Of a stretch of 59,151 bases of DNA, positions 1-7,752 are shown piece after piece; the first letter of the stretch is position 1, and each line of letters begins with the position of its first letter. A program made the translations under genes and the position numbers. The stretch is from CAYJFD01 sp964369605 (GTDB lineage: Bacteria > Bacteroidota > Bacteroidia > Bacteroidales > UBA932), in contig CAYJFD010000009.1 of NCBI GenBank assembly GCA_964369605.1, positions 1-59,151 of the forward strand, read 5' to 3'. The notes beneath the pieces are model-generated. The model was not told where the DNA came from, did no database searches, and saw only the letters and a list, made by a program, of their open reading frames with translations.

Positions 1-15
1 TGATATGCTATTCAT
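1..15 (-). CDS. start of a downstream gene running off the left edge (possible HipA-like toxin)
   Basis: On the minus strand an ATG at 15-13 overlaps the stop of the HTH gene (ATGAATAG) and opens a frame beginning Met-Asn-Ser-Ile-Ser that leaves the window. A short overlap behind a HipB-like regulator is the usual hipBA layout, and HipA proteins often begin with a similar hydrophobic strand. Only five codons are visible, so the HipA identity is an inference from context. Confidence 0.3.
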
Positions 16-334
16 TTTTAGTCGCTCGTTTTCGTTGTTTGTTGTCATTTGAATCGATTAGCTCATCAATGCTCTGGTAGCTTTTTGTTGAAAAAAGCGC
101 ATCGAAATCATCCTCTGCACCAAGAGCAATAGAGACCATAATTAGGCTGCGTAAAGAGATCTCTCCTTCACGCTCAAATCTGCGATATGTAGCAAGGGGC
201 ATACCTGATTTTGACGCCAAGAACTTCTGCGTCCAATTCCGCTCTAGTCTACGCTCTTTAATTTTCGCCGCAATCGAAGTTAATATTGAATCGGGGGTTT
301 TGTCTAATATAGCTAATATATTGTCGCTTATCAT
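8..334 (-). CDS. XRE-family helix-turn-helix regulator, HipB-like
   Basis: A 108-residue cytoplasmic DNA-binding protein. Residues ~20-75 form a lambda-repressor-type HTH (AAKIKERRLERNWTQ, then SGMPLATYRRFEREG), followed by a short Lys/Arg-rich tail ending KQRKRATKNE. Its size and layout fit antitoxin-type regulators of the HipB group, which repress their own operon and neutralise a partner kinase. Another ATG overlaps its stop codon, consistent with a two-gene module cut by the window edge. A TATCTTTG box lies about 37 bases upstream of the start. It could also be an ordinary XRE regulator without a toxin partner. Confidence 0.8.
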   Translation of the reverse strand: MISDNILAILDKTPDSILTSIAAKIKERRLERNWTQKFLASKSGMPLATYRRFEREGEISLRSLIMVSIALGAEDDFDALFSTKSYQSIDELIDSNDNKQRKRATKNE

Positions 335-370
335 AATTATTATTTTGTAAGTGCTATAATATTACCACTA

Positions 371-378
371 CAAAGATA
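371..378 (-). promoter_or_regulatory. Bacteroidota -7 promoter element for the HipB-like gene
   Basis: On the minus strand this reads TATCTTTG, an exact match to the TAnnTTTG -7 consensus of Bacteroidota, ~37 bases before the ATG at 334. No clear TTTG -33 element is visible at the right distance. Confidence 0.6.
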
Positions 379-668
379 ATGAAATAAATTGAGACTACAT
401 TAAATATTACTCCACAATTTATCATAAACTCCTCTTTGCACAATTATCGCAGCTACATCATTTTTCTCACGAAACATTTGGTGTATTCCAAAAGTAATTA
501 CTACTTATGGAGTATTGGAACCCAAAAGGCAGAATGAGTAAAAACGTAAAAAATGCGAGGTTGCAAATTCAGTAGTTTTCCTTTTTTTGACTAGCTTATA
601 TTATTGATATATAGGTAGTGCCATGGGCACGTATATGACAGCAGTGAACTGCTGGAGGAGCCACACGA
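379..668. other. intergenic region with two small inverted repeats
   Basis: No gene is visible between the HipB-like promoter and the Rpn gene. Two perfect inverted repeats lie close to the end of the Rpn gene: GTGCC-ATG-GGCAC at 618-630 and CAGCAG-TGAA-CTGCTG at 639-654. They could form hairpins 3' of that gene, but no T-run follows them on the minus strand, so they are not a standard intrinsic terminator. Confidence 0.4.
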
Positions 669-1628
669 CTACGAGATTTCGTCTACTTCTTTTATGGACA
701 TCTTTGCAGCAGCGGCTATAATTTCTAAAGAAACACCTTGTTTTTTTAGCTCTATGATCATAGCTCGACTTCCTTTCTCAACTCCTTGCTCTATTCCTTG
801 CTCTATTCCTTGCTCTATTCCTTGTTTTATTCCTTCTTCCATTCCTTTCTGGAGTCCTTCATTCCATCCCTCTTCCATAGCTACTTTCTTAGCAAATTCC
901 ATTTGGTTTCTTAAATCATTCTCTGTTGTCATAGATTTGATATATTTTTCTTGTTCATTACTTGGTAATGCTGCCACTTGTGCGGTATTTAGGAACCTAC
1001 TAAAGATTCTATCAGCTAACGCTTGTGGTCTGTCATTAAACCTACTTAAATTCTTCAGCAAATATAACCATTTATCTAATGCCGAACTATTCTCGTTTAT
1101 TTCTTTATTAAAATTTCCTAACTCTACCATTATAAATCTTAGCTTATTACTTAGTAACTCTTCTCCATAGCGGTCTTTTATATCATAGTAAAACACAGTC
1201 TTTTCCCTATCCTCGCCTTGTCGTTTCTTGCTAAAATTTAAAATCCCTACCATTATCACTGGATCTAAGCGATAATCCCAAGTGCCTCGTACAGCCTGAG
1301 CCTGTATCGGAAAACTAGAATAGTAAAGCATCCTGTCTGCAAAATACTCCTGATCTCTCTTTTGCATCTCGACGATAAACCTATCACCACTCTTTGTTGT
1401 ACAAGCCACATCAAAAGTACTTGCTCTTTCTGTTTCTGCTAGTCCCACATATTCTGATTTAGAATATTCTAATGATACTATTTGATCATCTCGCTTATCT
1501 AAAATCACATTTAGTAATTCTATTAGGAATTCTTTGTTTGGTTCCGTGCCAAACAAGTTCTTGAACCCCCAATCCGAAAGCGGGTCAATATATCGACCAA
1601 CCCTCTTTAATAATTCCTCTTTCCTCAT
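669..1628 (-). CDS. Rpn-family recombination-promoting nuclease / PD-(D/E)XK putative transposase
   Basis: A 319-residue protein that opens with the hallmark of this family, YIDPLSDWGFKNLFGTE, and carries the nuclease core around residues 90-115 (TFDVACTTKSGDRFIVEMQ, the D...ExQ of PD-(D/E)XK enzymes). Family members are DNA endonucleases linked to RecA-independent recombination and often lie in variable regions. The C-terminal part is a charged helix with a four-residue repeat (KQGIEQGIEQGIEQG), encoded by a 12-base tandem repeat. Such C-terminal repeats are common in this family. The length is normal and no disruption is seen. It stands alone, with no recognisable partner genes or inverted-repeat ends, so it is probably not a self-mobile element here. 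Confidence 0.88.
   Translation of the reverse strand: MRKEELLKRVGRYIDPLSDWGFKNLFGTEPNKEFLIELLNVILDKRDDQIVSLEYSKSEYVGLAETERASTFDVACTTKSGDRFIVEMQKRDQEYFADRMLYYSSFPIQAQAVRGTWDYRLDPVIMVGILNFSKKRQGEDREKTVFYYDIKDRYGEELLSNKLRFIMVELGNFNKEINENSSALDKWLYLLKNLSRFNDRPQALADRIFSRFLNTAQVAALPSNEQEKYIKSMTTENDLRNQMEFAKKVAMEEGWNEGLQKGMEEGIKQGIEQGIEQGIEQGVEKGSRAMIIELKKQGVSLEIIAAAAKMSIKEVDEIS
781..843. repeat. 12-base tandem repeat inside the Rpn gene
   Basis: The plus-strand motif ATTCCTTGCTCT recurs about four times, with decaying copies on the 843 side. On the coding strand it gives repeated Glu-Gln-Gly-Ile. Slipped-strand change in copy number would keep the frame, since the unit is four codons, and would only alter the length of the C-terminal helix. 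Confidence 0.8.
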
Positions 1629-1805
1629 AATCCTTATATTTAAATTTCTTCGAAATTAAATAGAAAAAGAATGCAAAAAAGTGATACCCTTTAAGTTTAT
1701 CTGTTTTTATAATAGAAATATCTAAATATAAATTTTTTACTTTTTTATAAATTTGAGATATGGAATATTATGTGCTAAAGCTTGCTCTAGATATCTTGTA
1801 TAGCC

Positions 1806-2006
1806 TTAATCTACATCCTCGAGCCAAAAAAGTTCATTTACATTTTTTTCAAAAATCTTGGATAATTTCAGCGCTAATAGGGTCGACGGTGTATATTTAT
1901 TTAACTCCATCGCATTTATTGTTTGCCGAGAAACTCCTACTAACTCTGCTAATTGCTGCTGAGTTAATCTCTTTATTGCTCTTTCTACTCTGATATTATT
2001 ATTCAT
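1806..2006 (-). CDS. small XRE-type transcriptional regulator
   Basis: A 66-residue protein that is almost entirely an HTH_3 domain. Residues 4-60 include RLTQQQLAELVGVSRQTI and an end, NELFWLED, typical of YozG-like short XRE regulators. These are usually encoded next to a small integral membrane protein, and here the gene follows a four-TM protein by four bases on the same strand, so the two almost certainly share a transcript. In related pairs the HTH protein controls its own operon. The trigger and target genes cannot be read from the sequence. Confidence 0.85.
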   Translation of the reverse strand: MNNNIRVERAIKRLTQQQLAELVGVSRQTINAMELNKYTPSTLLALKLSKIFEKNVNELFWLEDVD

Positions 2007-2010
2007 CTTG

Positions 2011-2454
2011 TTATTCTTTATTTTGATTCCTAAATTTATACAAATTATACTTAAATATTACGATGAAAGTTATCAAATATAATATTAGATTAACAAACAC
2101 AAAGTGTAAGTAATCAAATCCATCAAGAAATAAAGCTGCTAGAATATTTAATAGCCCCACAATCCATATCGACAGGAGCAAACATCTAGCCCGAATAGAT
2201 GCTATACACTCATCTTCGTCCTTCTCAGATGAAAGCGCTAACATCATTAATGATGAAATAATTAAAATTAACAGTATTGTCATATTAGTAGATCGGTATA
2301 AAAAATCATTTACTGATTCAATAAAGCTCAAAAAGGCACTAGACTGACTACTATTAAAATCTAGAAGCGCGACAAAACCTAGTACTACAGATGGGATAGC
2401 TAAAATAGCTCCAATAACCTTGGTAAACGGGGGAAGTAATAATTTCTTTTTCAT
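2011..2454 (-). CDS. four-TM membrane protein paired with an XRE regulator
   Basis: A 147-residue inner-membrane protein with about four hydrophobic segments (~13-32, ~56-73, ~92-110, ~117-136) and a basic C-terminus (FKYNLYKFRNQNKE). No catalytic motif is visible. It is the first gene of a two-gene unit with the YozG-like regulator four bases downstream, an arrangement seen across Firmicutes and Bacteroidota. A TACATTTG box sits about 25 bases upstream of the ATG. Function unknown. It may be a sensor or modulator for the regulator, which is an inference from pairing only. Confidence 0.7.
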   Translation of the reverse strand: MKKKLLLPPFTKVIGAILAIPSVVLGFVALLDFNSSQSSAFLSFIESVNDFLYRSTNMTILLILIISSLMMLALSSEKDEDECIASIRARCLLLSIWIVGLLNILAALFLDGFDYLHFVFVNLILYLITFIVIFKYNLYKFRNQNKE

Positions 2455-2478
2455 TATAATATATTTTTAAATTCCCTA

Positions 2479-2486
2479 CAAATGTA
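2479..2486 (-). promoter_or_regulatory. -7 promoter element for the membrane protein/XRE operon
   Basis: Minus-strand TACATTTG matches TAnnTTTG and lies 25 bases before the start codon at 2454. A T-rich tract with TTTTTG lies upstream, but not at the canonical -33 spacing. Confidence 0.55.
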
Positions 2487-2563
2487 AAGAATTTTTTACA
2501 AAAAGAAAAAAATATTTGTCTTTTCATAGTAATACCACATAGAAATTATTAGAAGTATTGTAT

Positions 2564-2571
2564 TATCTTTG
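2564..2571 (+). promoter_or_regulatory. -7 promoter element for the 2591 gene
   Basis: TATCTTTG, an exact TAnnTTTG match, ends 19 bases before the ATG at 2591. This implies a very short 5' untranslated leader. Confidence 0.6.
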
Positions 2572-2590
2572 CGAATCAAAAATATAGTTT

Positions 2591-3103
2591 ATGTCACCGA
2601 AAGCAAAAAGAATAGAGAAGATTACGAACACTGAACAGATGAATACACTTTTCAAGGAACTCTACACAGCTTATATAGAAAAAAGTATGACTCCGGATGA
2701 GATGCTTGTAAAGCTGGATAATATTGAGTACTTAAAGTTCACCGACTTTAAGACTTGGATACCGATGCATAGACTGATTATGCTTAAAAGTCATCTTCTG
2801 GAAGGAGATCCTGATGCCAAGCATATTTGTCAGAAGCGCGTAGGTGCGGTGGTGAGTAGTCTTACTGACGATCAAATAGAGGCGTTTGATATGATGCTAG
2901 AAGGAGAAATCACAGGAGTAGACCTACTTGATTTGGCTAAGGAGACTAATGATAAGGAGTGGGAACGTAGTATATATATAACTATTATTGCTCAGCTAAT
3001 GACCGTAGTAGAAATGGGCGCATCACGAAAATTTGGATACCCAATAGCTCTTCGCGCGCTCGAAAAGTACATAAGAGACGCCCGACACTGTTGGAGAACA
3101 TAA
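2591..3103 (+). CDS. hypothetical cytoplasmic protein
   Basis: A 170-residue, largely helical, soluble protein that I do not recognise. It has no signal peptide or membrane segment. A charged N-terminus (SPKAKRIEKI) is followed by helices rich in Met, Glu and Leu and a C-terminal segment, KFGYPIALRALEKYIRDA. It is monocistronic, has its own -7 box and converges on the CDF transporter gene with only three bases between the stops. The start is supported by the promoter position. Confidence 0.6.
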   Translation: MSPKAKRIEKITNTEQMNTLFKELYTAYIEKSMTPDEMLVKLDNIEYLKFTDFKTWIPMHRLIMLKSHLLEGDPDAKHICQKRVGAVVSSLTDDQIEAFDMMLEGEITGVDLLDLAKETNDKEWERSIYITIIAQLMTVVEMGASRKFGYPIALRALEKYIRDARHCWRT

Positions 3104-3106
3104 TTT

Positions 3107-4042
3107 CTATTTTTTTGCTGTAGTATTATTTGAAAGGCTATCGATTCCGTACGCTTCTGTTTTCCTACAGCTTCCTATAGGCTCTACGCGTATAACGATA
3201 TCGTACACCTCCGGGATGGCTTCTCGGATCTTTTCTTCCACCTGATTGGCTAGGTTGTGAGCCTCGCGTACGGTTAAGCAATCATCAACTTCGATATCTA
3301 GATCTATTGCGTAGCGATTACCTATTAAACGAGAACGCACCTTGTGAGGATTGTGTACTCCCTGAACTTGGGACACAGCTGTAAATATTTTATTATATAT
3401 ATCAACATCTTTTATTCCATCCATAAGTTCTAAGCTTGAATCTTTAAATATTCCAACTGCCGACCTTATAATAAATAAACTTACTAGTAAAGCCGTAATA
3501 GAATCAAAAATAGGCATATCAAAGACGAAGGTAAATACCAAACCTAGTAAGACACTAATAGAGGTGATTATATCATTGCGCATATTCACACCGTTAGCTA
3601 GAAGCATAGATGAATTTAACTTCTTCCCTGCCCTTGTTTGATGAATAGAAAGAAGTAGTTTAATTAGGATTGAGATAACAGTAACATAGATAGCGATTCT
3701 ATCTGGGAGTACTTTAACCGTAGGATTAGCCATATCTTTAATCGAGGCGATGAACATCTGAGCTCCTGCATAGAATATTACGAATGACAATATTTTTGTA
3801 GCTACTCCCTCAGCCTTATAATAACCATAAACATAACGATCATTCGGAGGCTTATTCATTATGCGGGCTGTAAAATACATAACGATAGAAATAACGACAT
3901 CTGCTGCAGAGTCTATTCCATCACTTAGCACTGCAATACTTCCACTTATTAGACCTGCAACAATCTTTATTACAGACAAAGCTAGATTACCTATGATACT
4001 AAGCAAAGACGCAAAGGCTATTTTATTACTAGTCTGATTCAA
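3107..4042 (-). CDS. cation diffusion facilitator (CDF) metal efflux transporter
   Basis: A 311-residue inner-membrane protein with the six-TM CDF fold followed by a cytoplasmic ferredoxin-like domain (from ~205). It exports divalent metal in exchange for protons. In TM2 the metal site is Asp44-x3-Asp48 (DSAAD), as in FieF. In TM5 the position normally holding His153 is Asn, giving Asn153-x3-Asp157 (NMRND). Asp/Asn-type sites replacing His are reported for manganese-exporting CDFs, so Mn or Fe is more likely than Zn. The metal assignment is an inference. The gene is second in an operon, three bases after the CNNM/CBS gene, which supports a joint role in divalent-cation homeostasis. Confidence 0.9.
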   Translation of the reverse strand: MNQTSNKIAFASLLSIIGNLALSVIKIVAGLISGSIAVLSDGIDSAADVVISIVMYFTARIMNKPPNDRYVYGYYKAEGVATKILSFVIFYAGAQMFIASIKDMANPTVKVLPDRIAIYVTVISILIKLLLSIHQTRAGKKLNSSMLLANGVNMRNDIITSISVLLGLVFTFVFDMPIFDSITALLVSLFIIRSAVGIFKDSSLELMDGIKDVDIYNKIFTAVSQVQGVHNPHKVRSRLIGNRYAIDLDIEVDDCLTVREAHNLANQVEEKIREAIPEVYDIVIRVEPIGSCRKTEAYGIDSLSNNTTAKK

Positions 4043-4044
4043 TT

Positions 4045-5088
4045 TTATAAATGCTTGTATTTTTCTTTTCTATTCGCCCATTGCTCCCTTGCATACTGCT
4101 GCATATCGGCTATATTATCTTTTTCATCAAGTATCTCAAATCCAAATATGGTTTCGATGATATCCTCCATAGTAACGATGCCCACAAAGCTACCATACTC
4201 ATCAACTATAGCTATGATATGATCTTTGTTTGTTAACATATCCTCCCATATCGAAGTTAATGAATTATTATCACTTGAAACTATTATATCATGTGCTATA
4301 TCACCAAGACGAAGTGTAAAATCATCATTTGCGAGATGTTCGAACACATTTTGACGCAGAACATAACCTGTAATATTATCCTTATTATCAACACTATAAA
4401 TAGGAATTCTCGAAAACTGAAGATGTTCTTTATTATCATAAAACTCCTGTAATGTCATATCCTCCGAAGCTGTTGTAACTACTACGCGAGGGGTCAGAAC
4501 ATCTTTTGCCTTTATTGTTTCAAGGCGCATAAAATTCTGATATACTTTATTTTCTCTTGAATTGAATGTTCCCTGCTCAACCCCCATGGTAAGCATAGCT
4601 GAGACTTCTTCTCTACTTACAGTTGCCTCCTTCTTATTAGGGGCAATAATTTTTGTTAGTAATTCTGAAATCCATACTAGAGGATAACACACTAAGATCA
4701 AAGTTTTTATTACTGGGGCGGAGCCCAATGCCAGAGATCTCCAGTATGATGCGCCTATAGTCTTAGGTATAATTTCGGAGAAAACAAGAATTAAGATTGT
4801 CAGAACAGCAGAGATAATTCCAAATGGTACATTGTCAAATACCATTGCCGCTTGCGCTCCTACCCCGGCAGCACCAACTGTATGAGCTATTGTATTAACA
4901 GATAATATTGCTGAAAGTGGCTGATCAATGTTTGTCTTTAGTTTACGTAATGTTTTTACATTTTTTGCACCCTCATTCTCTTTCATCGAGATAAATGATG
5001 GGGTAACAGATAATAGTACTGCCTCTAAAATGGAACATAGAAATGAGAATCCTAGTGCCAATACCAAATAGATTATTAATAATCCCAT
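4045..5088 (-). CDS. CNNM-domain / CBS-pair membrane protein (hemolysin C/CorC relative)
   Basis: A 347-residue protein. Residues ~1-175 form the CNNM transmembrane domain, with hydrophobic segments near 1-27, 58-80, 90-112 and 125-145 and the motif SEIIPKTIGASYW. Residues ~190-310 form a CBS pair containing TPRVVVTTASEDMTLQEF and IVDEYGSFVGIVTMEDIIE. Relatives take part in Mg2+/Co2+ efflux, with nucleotide-bound CBS domains as regulators. It ends soon after the second CBS and lacks the C-terminal CorC/HlyC domain, so it is a short form. It is cotranscribed with the CDF exporter and has a TAACTTTG box ~37 bases upstream. Confidence 0.88.
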   Translation of the reverse strand: MGLLIIYLVLALGFSFLCSILEAVLLSVTPSFISMKENEGAKNVKTLRKLKTNIDQPLSAILSVNTIAHTVGAAGVGAQAAMVFDNVPFGIISAVLTILILVFSEIIPKTIGASYWRSLALGSAPVIKTLILVCYPLVWISELLTKIIAPNKKEATVSREEVSAMLTMGVEQGTFNSRENKVYQNFMRLETIKAKDVLTPRVVVTTASEDMTLQEFYDNKEHLQFSRIPIYSVDNKDNITGYVLRQNVFEHLANDDFTLRLGDIAHDIIVSSDNNSLTSIWEDMLTNKDHIIAIVDEYGSFVGIVTMEDIIETIFGFEILDEKDNIADMQQYAREQWANRKEKYKHL

Positions 5089-5124
5089 TTATTTTATAGT
5101 CGTTTTAGTTATTTTTTACTCTGG

Positions 5125-5132
5125 CAAAGTTA
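5125..5132 (-). promoter_or_regulatory. -7 promoter element for the CNNM/CDF operon
   Basis: Minus-strand TAACTTTG matches TAnnTTTG and sits ~37 bases before the ATG at 5088. Confidence 0.55.
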
Positions 5133-5265
5133 AGTATAAGTATGATTATTTAAATATAAATTAACATAAATTACTTAAATATTATGAATTATGCGACTAT
5201 ATCCTTGATTTACCCTATGTACTTAGAGAATAATATAGAAAACACTCAAAAATATACTCAATTAA

Positions 5266-5297
5266 TTTGGTTTATAAAATAAACTAATTTATATTTG
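5266..5297 (+). promoter_or_regulatory. complete Bacteroidota sigma-ABfr promoter
   Basis: TTTG at 5266-5269, a 20-base spacer, then TATATTTG at 5290-5297. This is a full match to the TTTG-N19/20-TAnnTTTG consensus. It drives the three-gene operon that starts at 5324. Confidence 0.8.
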
Positions 5298-5323
5298 CAG
5301 TGAAATAATTAAATTTATTATAT

Positions 5324-5518
5324 ATGGAAACAAATAAACAATTAAAAAAGCTGAAGAAAAGTTGGGCATATTATACTGTCATATGTCTGTTTTTATTAAT
5401 CGTAAACTTTATGGTGTCACCTGCCCATTTTTGGGTGCTCTGGGTCGTACTGGGCTGGGGAGTAGCTATGATTATTCAAACTATTAATTATAAATTCGGA
5501 GACGAACAAGAAAAGTAA
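5324..5518 (+). CDS. 2TM-domain small membrane protein
   Basis: A 64-residue protein with two hydrophobic segments (~15-31 and ~35-52), a basic N-terminus (NKQLKKLKKSW) and Trp-rich turns (HFWVLWVVLGWG). This is the pattern of the 2TM domain family found in Bacteroidota and often attached to, or encoded near, LytTR or other regulators. It is the first gene of an operon with a larger membrane protein and a winged-helix regulator, four bases before the next ATG. Molecular function unknown. A small adaptor or sensor in the membrane is plausible. Confidence 0.8.
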   Translation: METNKQLKKLKKSWAYYTVICLFLLIVNFMVSPAHFWVLWVVLGWGVAMIIQTINYKFGDEQEK

Positions 5519-5522
5519 AATT

Positions 5523-6152
5523 ATGGAAGAAAGAAAATTAAATGAAAAAGAGAGCCTAGAGCTTATCACACAAATGATTAAAAATACTCAAAATAATACT
5601 CAGGTGGGTAATGCAAACCAATTCATAGTATCTGGCGTAGCCACGCTAATAACAGCGATAGTAGTCGGCACGCTAATTAGTATAACGAATAATCAGGATT
5701 ATCAATTCTTTTGGTTTCTTATCCCGATAATAATTATAACTTGGTCACATTTTGCAAAGAAAAAAGAGACTATTACTACACATATTGATAAGATGCTAAG
5801 GGCTCTATGGTTTGTAATCGTAGCATTCTGCATATCTATACCTCTCCTAATTACAGCTATAGCTATGTATACACCCATATTAGAGCTGCTATACTTTCAA
5901 GATGGCAGGCTATTTTTATTTATTCCTTTTGTAGAGATATTATTTGTTTCTATTGGTATAGCCGTAACAGGAATAATTATAGATTACAAAGCTTTTAAGG
6001 TAGCTGGTTTTGTGGGTATGGTGATCTCATTTTTTACACTTTTTGCTCTGCCTTGGATAGTTCCTTACGCTTTTGCTATCTTTGCGATCGCTTGTCTAAT
6101 TATTCCTGGCATTAAATTTAATCGTCAGTTAAAAAGATCAAAGTTATGTTAA
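5523..6152 (+). CDS. multi-TM membrane protein of a Bacteroidota regulator-linked family
   Basis: A 209-residue protein with an N-terminal cytoplasmic segment (NEKESLELITQMIKNTQNN) followed by about six hydrophobic helices between residues ~33 and ~200 and a basic C-terminus. The N-terminal pattern is shared by uncharacterised Bacteroidota proteins encoded with MarR/PadR-like winged-helix proteins. It is the middle gene of the operon, and its last seven bases overlap the regulator gene, which points to translational coupling. No enzymatic motif is visible. It is probably controlled by, or communicates with, the regulator. Confidence 0.7.
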   Translation: MEERKLNEKESLELITQMIKNTQNNTQVGNANQFIVSGVATLITAIVVGTLISITNNQDYQFFWFLIPIIIITWSHFAKKKETITTHIDKMLRALWFVIVAFCISIPLLITAIAMYTPILELLYFQDGRLFLFIPFVEILFVSIGIAVTGIIIDYKAFKVAGFVGMVISFFTLFALPWIVPYAFAIFAIACLIIPGIKFNRQLKRSKLC

Positions 6153-6430
6153 AAGAATTAAATCCACTACTTCATTCAGAGTTGAGACTAGCCATTATGT
6201 CTATACTTATAAGTGTAGTTGAAGCGGATTTTTCTTACCTAAAAGAGCAGACTCAAGCTACATCTGGAAATATCAGTGTTCAGCTTGACAAACTTCAAAA
6301 AGCAAATTACATAGAGATCAAAAAAGAGTTTGTTGGAAAACGTCCACGCACTACCTGTAGTATTACTGACCATGGAAAAGAAGAATTCAAACAATATGTA
6401 GAGAACTTAAAATCTTATTTGCACATTTAA
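6146..6430 (+). CDS. winged-helix transcriptional regulator (HTH_34 / MarR-like)
   Basis: A 94-residue DNA-binding protein covering a complete winged helix: LHSELRLAIMSIL, the recognition region SGNISVQLDKLQKANYIEI, and the wing VGKRPRTTCSITDHG. This matches the short 'winged helix DNA-binding' family often encoded beside small membrane proteins in Bacteroidota. Its start overlaps the preceding gene. Autoregulation of the 5324 operon is likely by analogy, but no clear operator was found at the promoter. Confidence 0.85.
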   Translation: MLKELNPLLHSELRLAIMSILISVVEADFSYLKEQTQATSGNISVQLDKLQKANYIEIKKEFVGKRPRTTCSITDHGKEEFKQYVENLKSYLHI

Positions 6431-6441
6431 TAATTCAAAAT

Positions 6442-6759
6442 CTAATCTAGCTGATATTCGATTAGACTTTCAACTTCTAGATTAGTATCTAATATTAAAT
6501 CCTCTACTCCGTAGGAAGACGAATATGTTAATGGAGGAGGTGGCCCATACTCACGGTAGGTCACCTCTCCTGTTTTATAATTAAGATGCTGGATTTCATC
6601 AGCACTCCTATTTGGATCAAATTTAAAGTGTGGAGTGCTATCAGGTTTTTCGAACTGAGAATCCTTTGTACACATCCTAGCAACACAGAGAAAAACACTA
6701 AATATAGTGATCATAGTTACAATGAACTGCCTGAGAAATTTTAGAAATTCTTTATCCAT
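6442..6759 (-). CDS. hypothetical single-TM protein
   Basis: A 105-residue protein with one hydrophobic segment at ~10-26 (QFIVTMITIFSVFLCVAR) and a hydrophilic C-terminal region containing a repeated tyrosine pattern (EYGPPPPLTYSSSYG). It may be an inner-membrane protein facing the periplasm, or carry an uncleaved signal anchor. It is last in the operon WYL regulator, GIY-YIG, DNA glycosylase, separated by six bases from the glycosylase gene. Not recognised. Confidence 0.55.
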   Translation of the reverse strand: MDKEFLKFLRQFIVTMITIFSVFLCVARMCTKDSQFEKPDSTPHFKFDPNRSADEIQHLNYKTGEVTYREYGPPPPLTYSSSYGVEDLILDTNLEVESLIEYQLD

Positions 6760-6765
6760 AATCTT

Positions 6766-7251
6766 TTATTTCAATATACTCTCCCAGCTTTTTATTAATT
6801 TCTCCATATTGCATGCTGCATTTGCTGGGCTTGTACTAGGGAGGACATAATATTCAATATGCGATAATCTATTAAAGAAACGTTTATACATCTTCTCTGC
6901 TTTTTGTCCATTAAAGACAAGCTTCTTTATGCTGGGGTTTCTATTTAGAAAGTTGTGTAAATCATTTGGTAACTCATCTTTTATTTCACTATCAAGGCTA
7001 CCTTCCCTTATAGCAGTATGCGCTACATCCCACAGAATAATCTTTCCCTTTTTGATAAGTTTTAGTTTCTCTTCATAGTTAACAGGGATAGGAGAATTTA
7101 GCAGTTTAGCAATCAAAGTCCAGAAACGATTTCTGCTATTAGCATAATATTCCCCCGCTTCTAAGGAAACATCTCCTGGCAAACTACCAAGTATAAGAAT
7201 CTCCGCATTCTCACACTCCGTATGGTCAAATGACTGCTTTCTATGTCTCAT
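6766..7251 (-). CDS. hypoxanthine/uracil-DNA-glycosylase-like protein (UDG superfamily family 6)
   Basis: About 161 residues. The N-terminal active-site region reads ILILGSLPGDVSLEAGEYYA followed by NSRNRFW, and the C-terminal loop is LPSTSPANA. Both are characteristic of the short HDG/MUG-like UDG family, which excises deaminated bases such as hypoxanthine. It would act in cytoplasmic base-excision repair. I chose the ATG at 7251. An in-frame TTG at 7257 lies directly after the stop of the GIY-YIG gene and would add two residues. The gene is embedded in an operon behind a WYL regulator and a GIY-YIG protein, suggesting a DNA-damage or defence-related unit. Confidence 0.85.
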   Translation of the reverse strand: MRHRKQSFDHTECENAEILILGSLPGDVSLEAGEYYANSRNRFWTLIAKLLNSPIPVNYEEKLKLIKKGKIILWDVAHTAIREGSLDSEIKDELPNDLHNFLNRNPSIKKLVFNGQKAEKMYKRFFNRLSHIEYYVLPSTSPANAACNMEKLIKSWESILK

Positions 7252-7257
7252 ATTCAA

Positions 7258-7746
7258 CTATCCTACAAGGTTTGCAAAAGGTCTATCTCCATATATCTTT
7301 TTAAAATTAGATATCAGGCCCTTTTCCACACTCCTACTCTCAGCTATTGGCTTCCAACAAATGATCAAATCTTTCATAGCGTTCTCTATCTGCCAAATAT
7401 ACCTTCCCCCATAATGACCTATATTCTTACCTTTTCCAAATTTCAGGTATTGGCTTAAACGCGCTTTGAGTTCTGTTGCTTTACCTATATATATTACAGG
7501 AGTATCATTAACCCATTCCTGGTTAAGAGTATCAAGTGACACATTTGGGTCTTTTCCCTTAAAGAAACCTCCTGTTCCAGTTGGCAAAAAAGAAGGTCTC
7601 TCTTTTTTGCCATATAATACCATATATATACCTTCTTTTTTGGGGGGAGTTTTCAAATCGTCCTCTAATAATTCAACGAATGGAACAAATCCCTTAAATC
7701 CATTTTCTTTTAACTCTTCGATACTCTTAAATTTTAATTCTTCCAT
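7258..7746 (-). CDS. GIY-YIG nuclease-fold protein
   Basis: A 162-residue soluble protein. The GIY half is at ~38-45 (KEGIYMVLYG), and the YIG half follows about 50 residues later (PVIYIGKATELKARLSQYL), with the downstream Arg and the conserved GHYGGRYIWQI. A Glu at ~140 (SRSVEKGLISNF) is in the position of the metal-binding residue. GIY-YIG enzymes cut DNA. Small stand-alone forms such as this have few known substrates. The N-terminal 30 residues (LKFKSIEELKENGFKG) are an extension. It is the second gene of the WYL operon, six bases after the regulator and directly followed by the glycosylase. Confidence 0.87.
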   Translation of the reverse strand: MEELKFKSIEELKENGFKGFVPFVELLEDDLKTPPKKEGIYMVLYGKKERPSFLPTGTGGFFKGKDPNVSLDTLNQEWVNDTPVIYIGKATELKARLSQYLKFGKGKNIGHYGGRYIWQIENAMKDLIICWKPIAESRSVEKGLISNFKKIYGDRPFANLVG

Positions 7747-7752
7747 AATTAC

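Noticed and set aside
694..1170. Plus-strand frame opposite the Rpn nuclease gene
   Set aside because: It is the complement of the repeat-rich Rpn gene, with composition driven by the tandem repeat and no domain.
1760..1993. Plus-strand hydrophobic frame
   Set aside because: It lies antisense to the clear XRE regulator gene and has no promoter or family resemblance.
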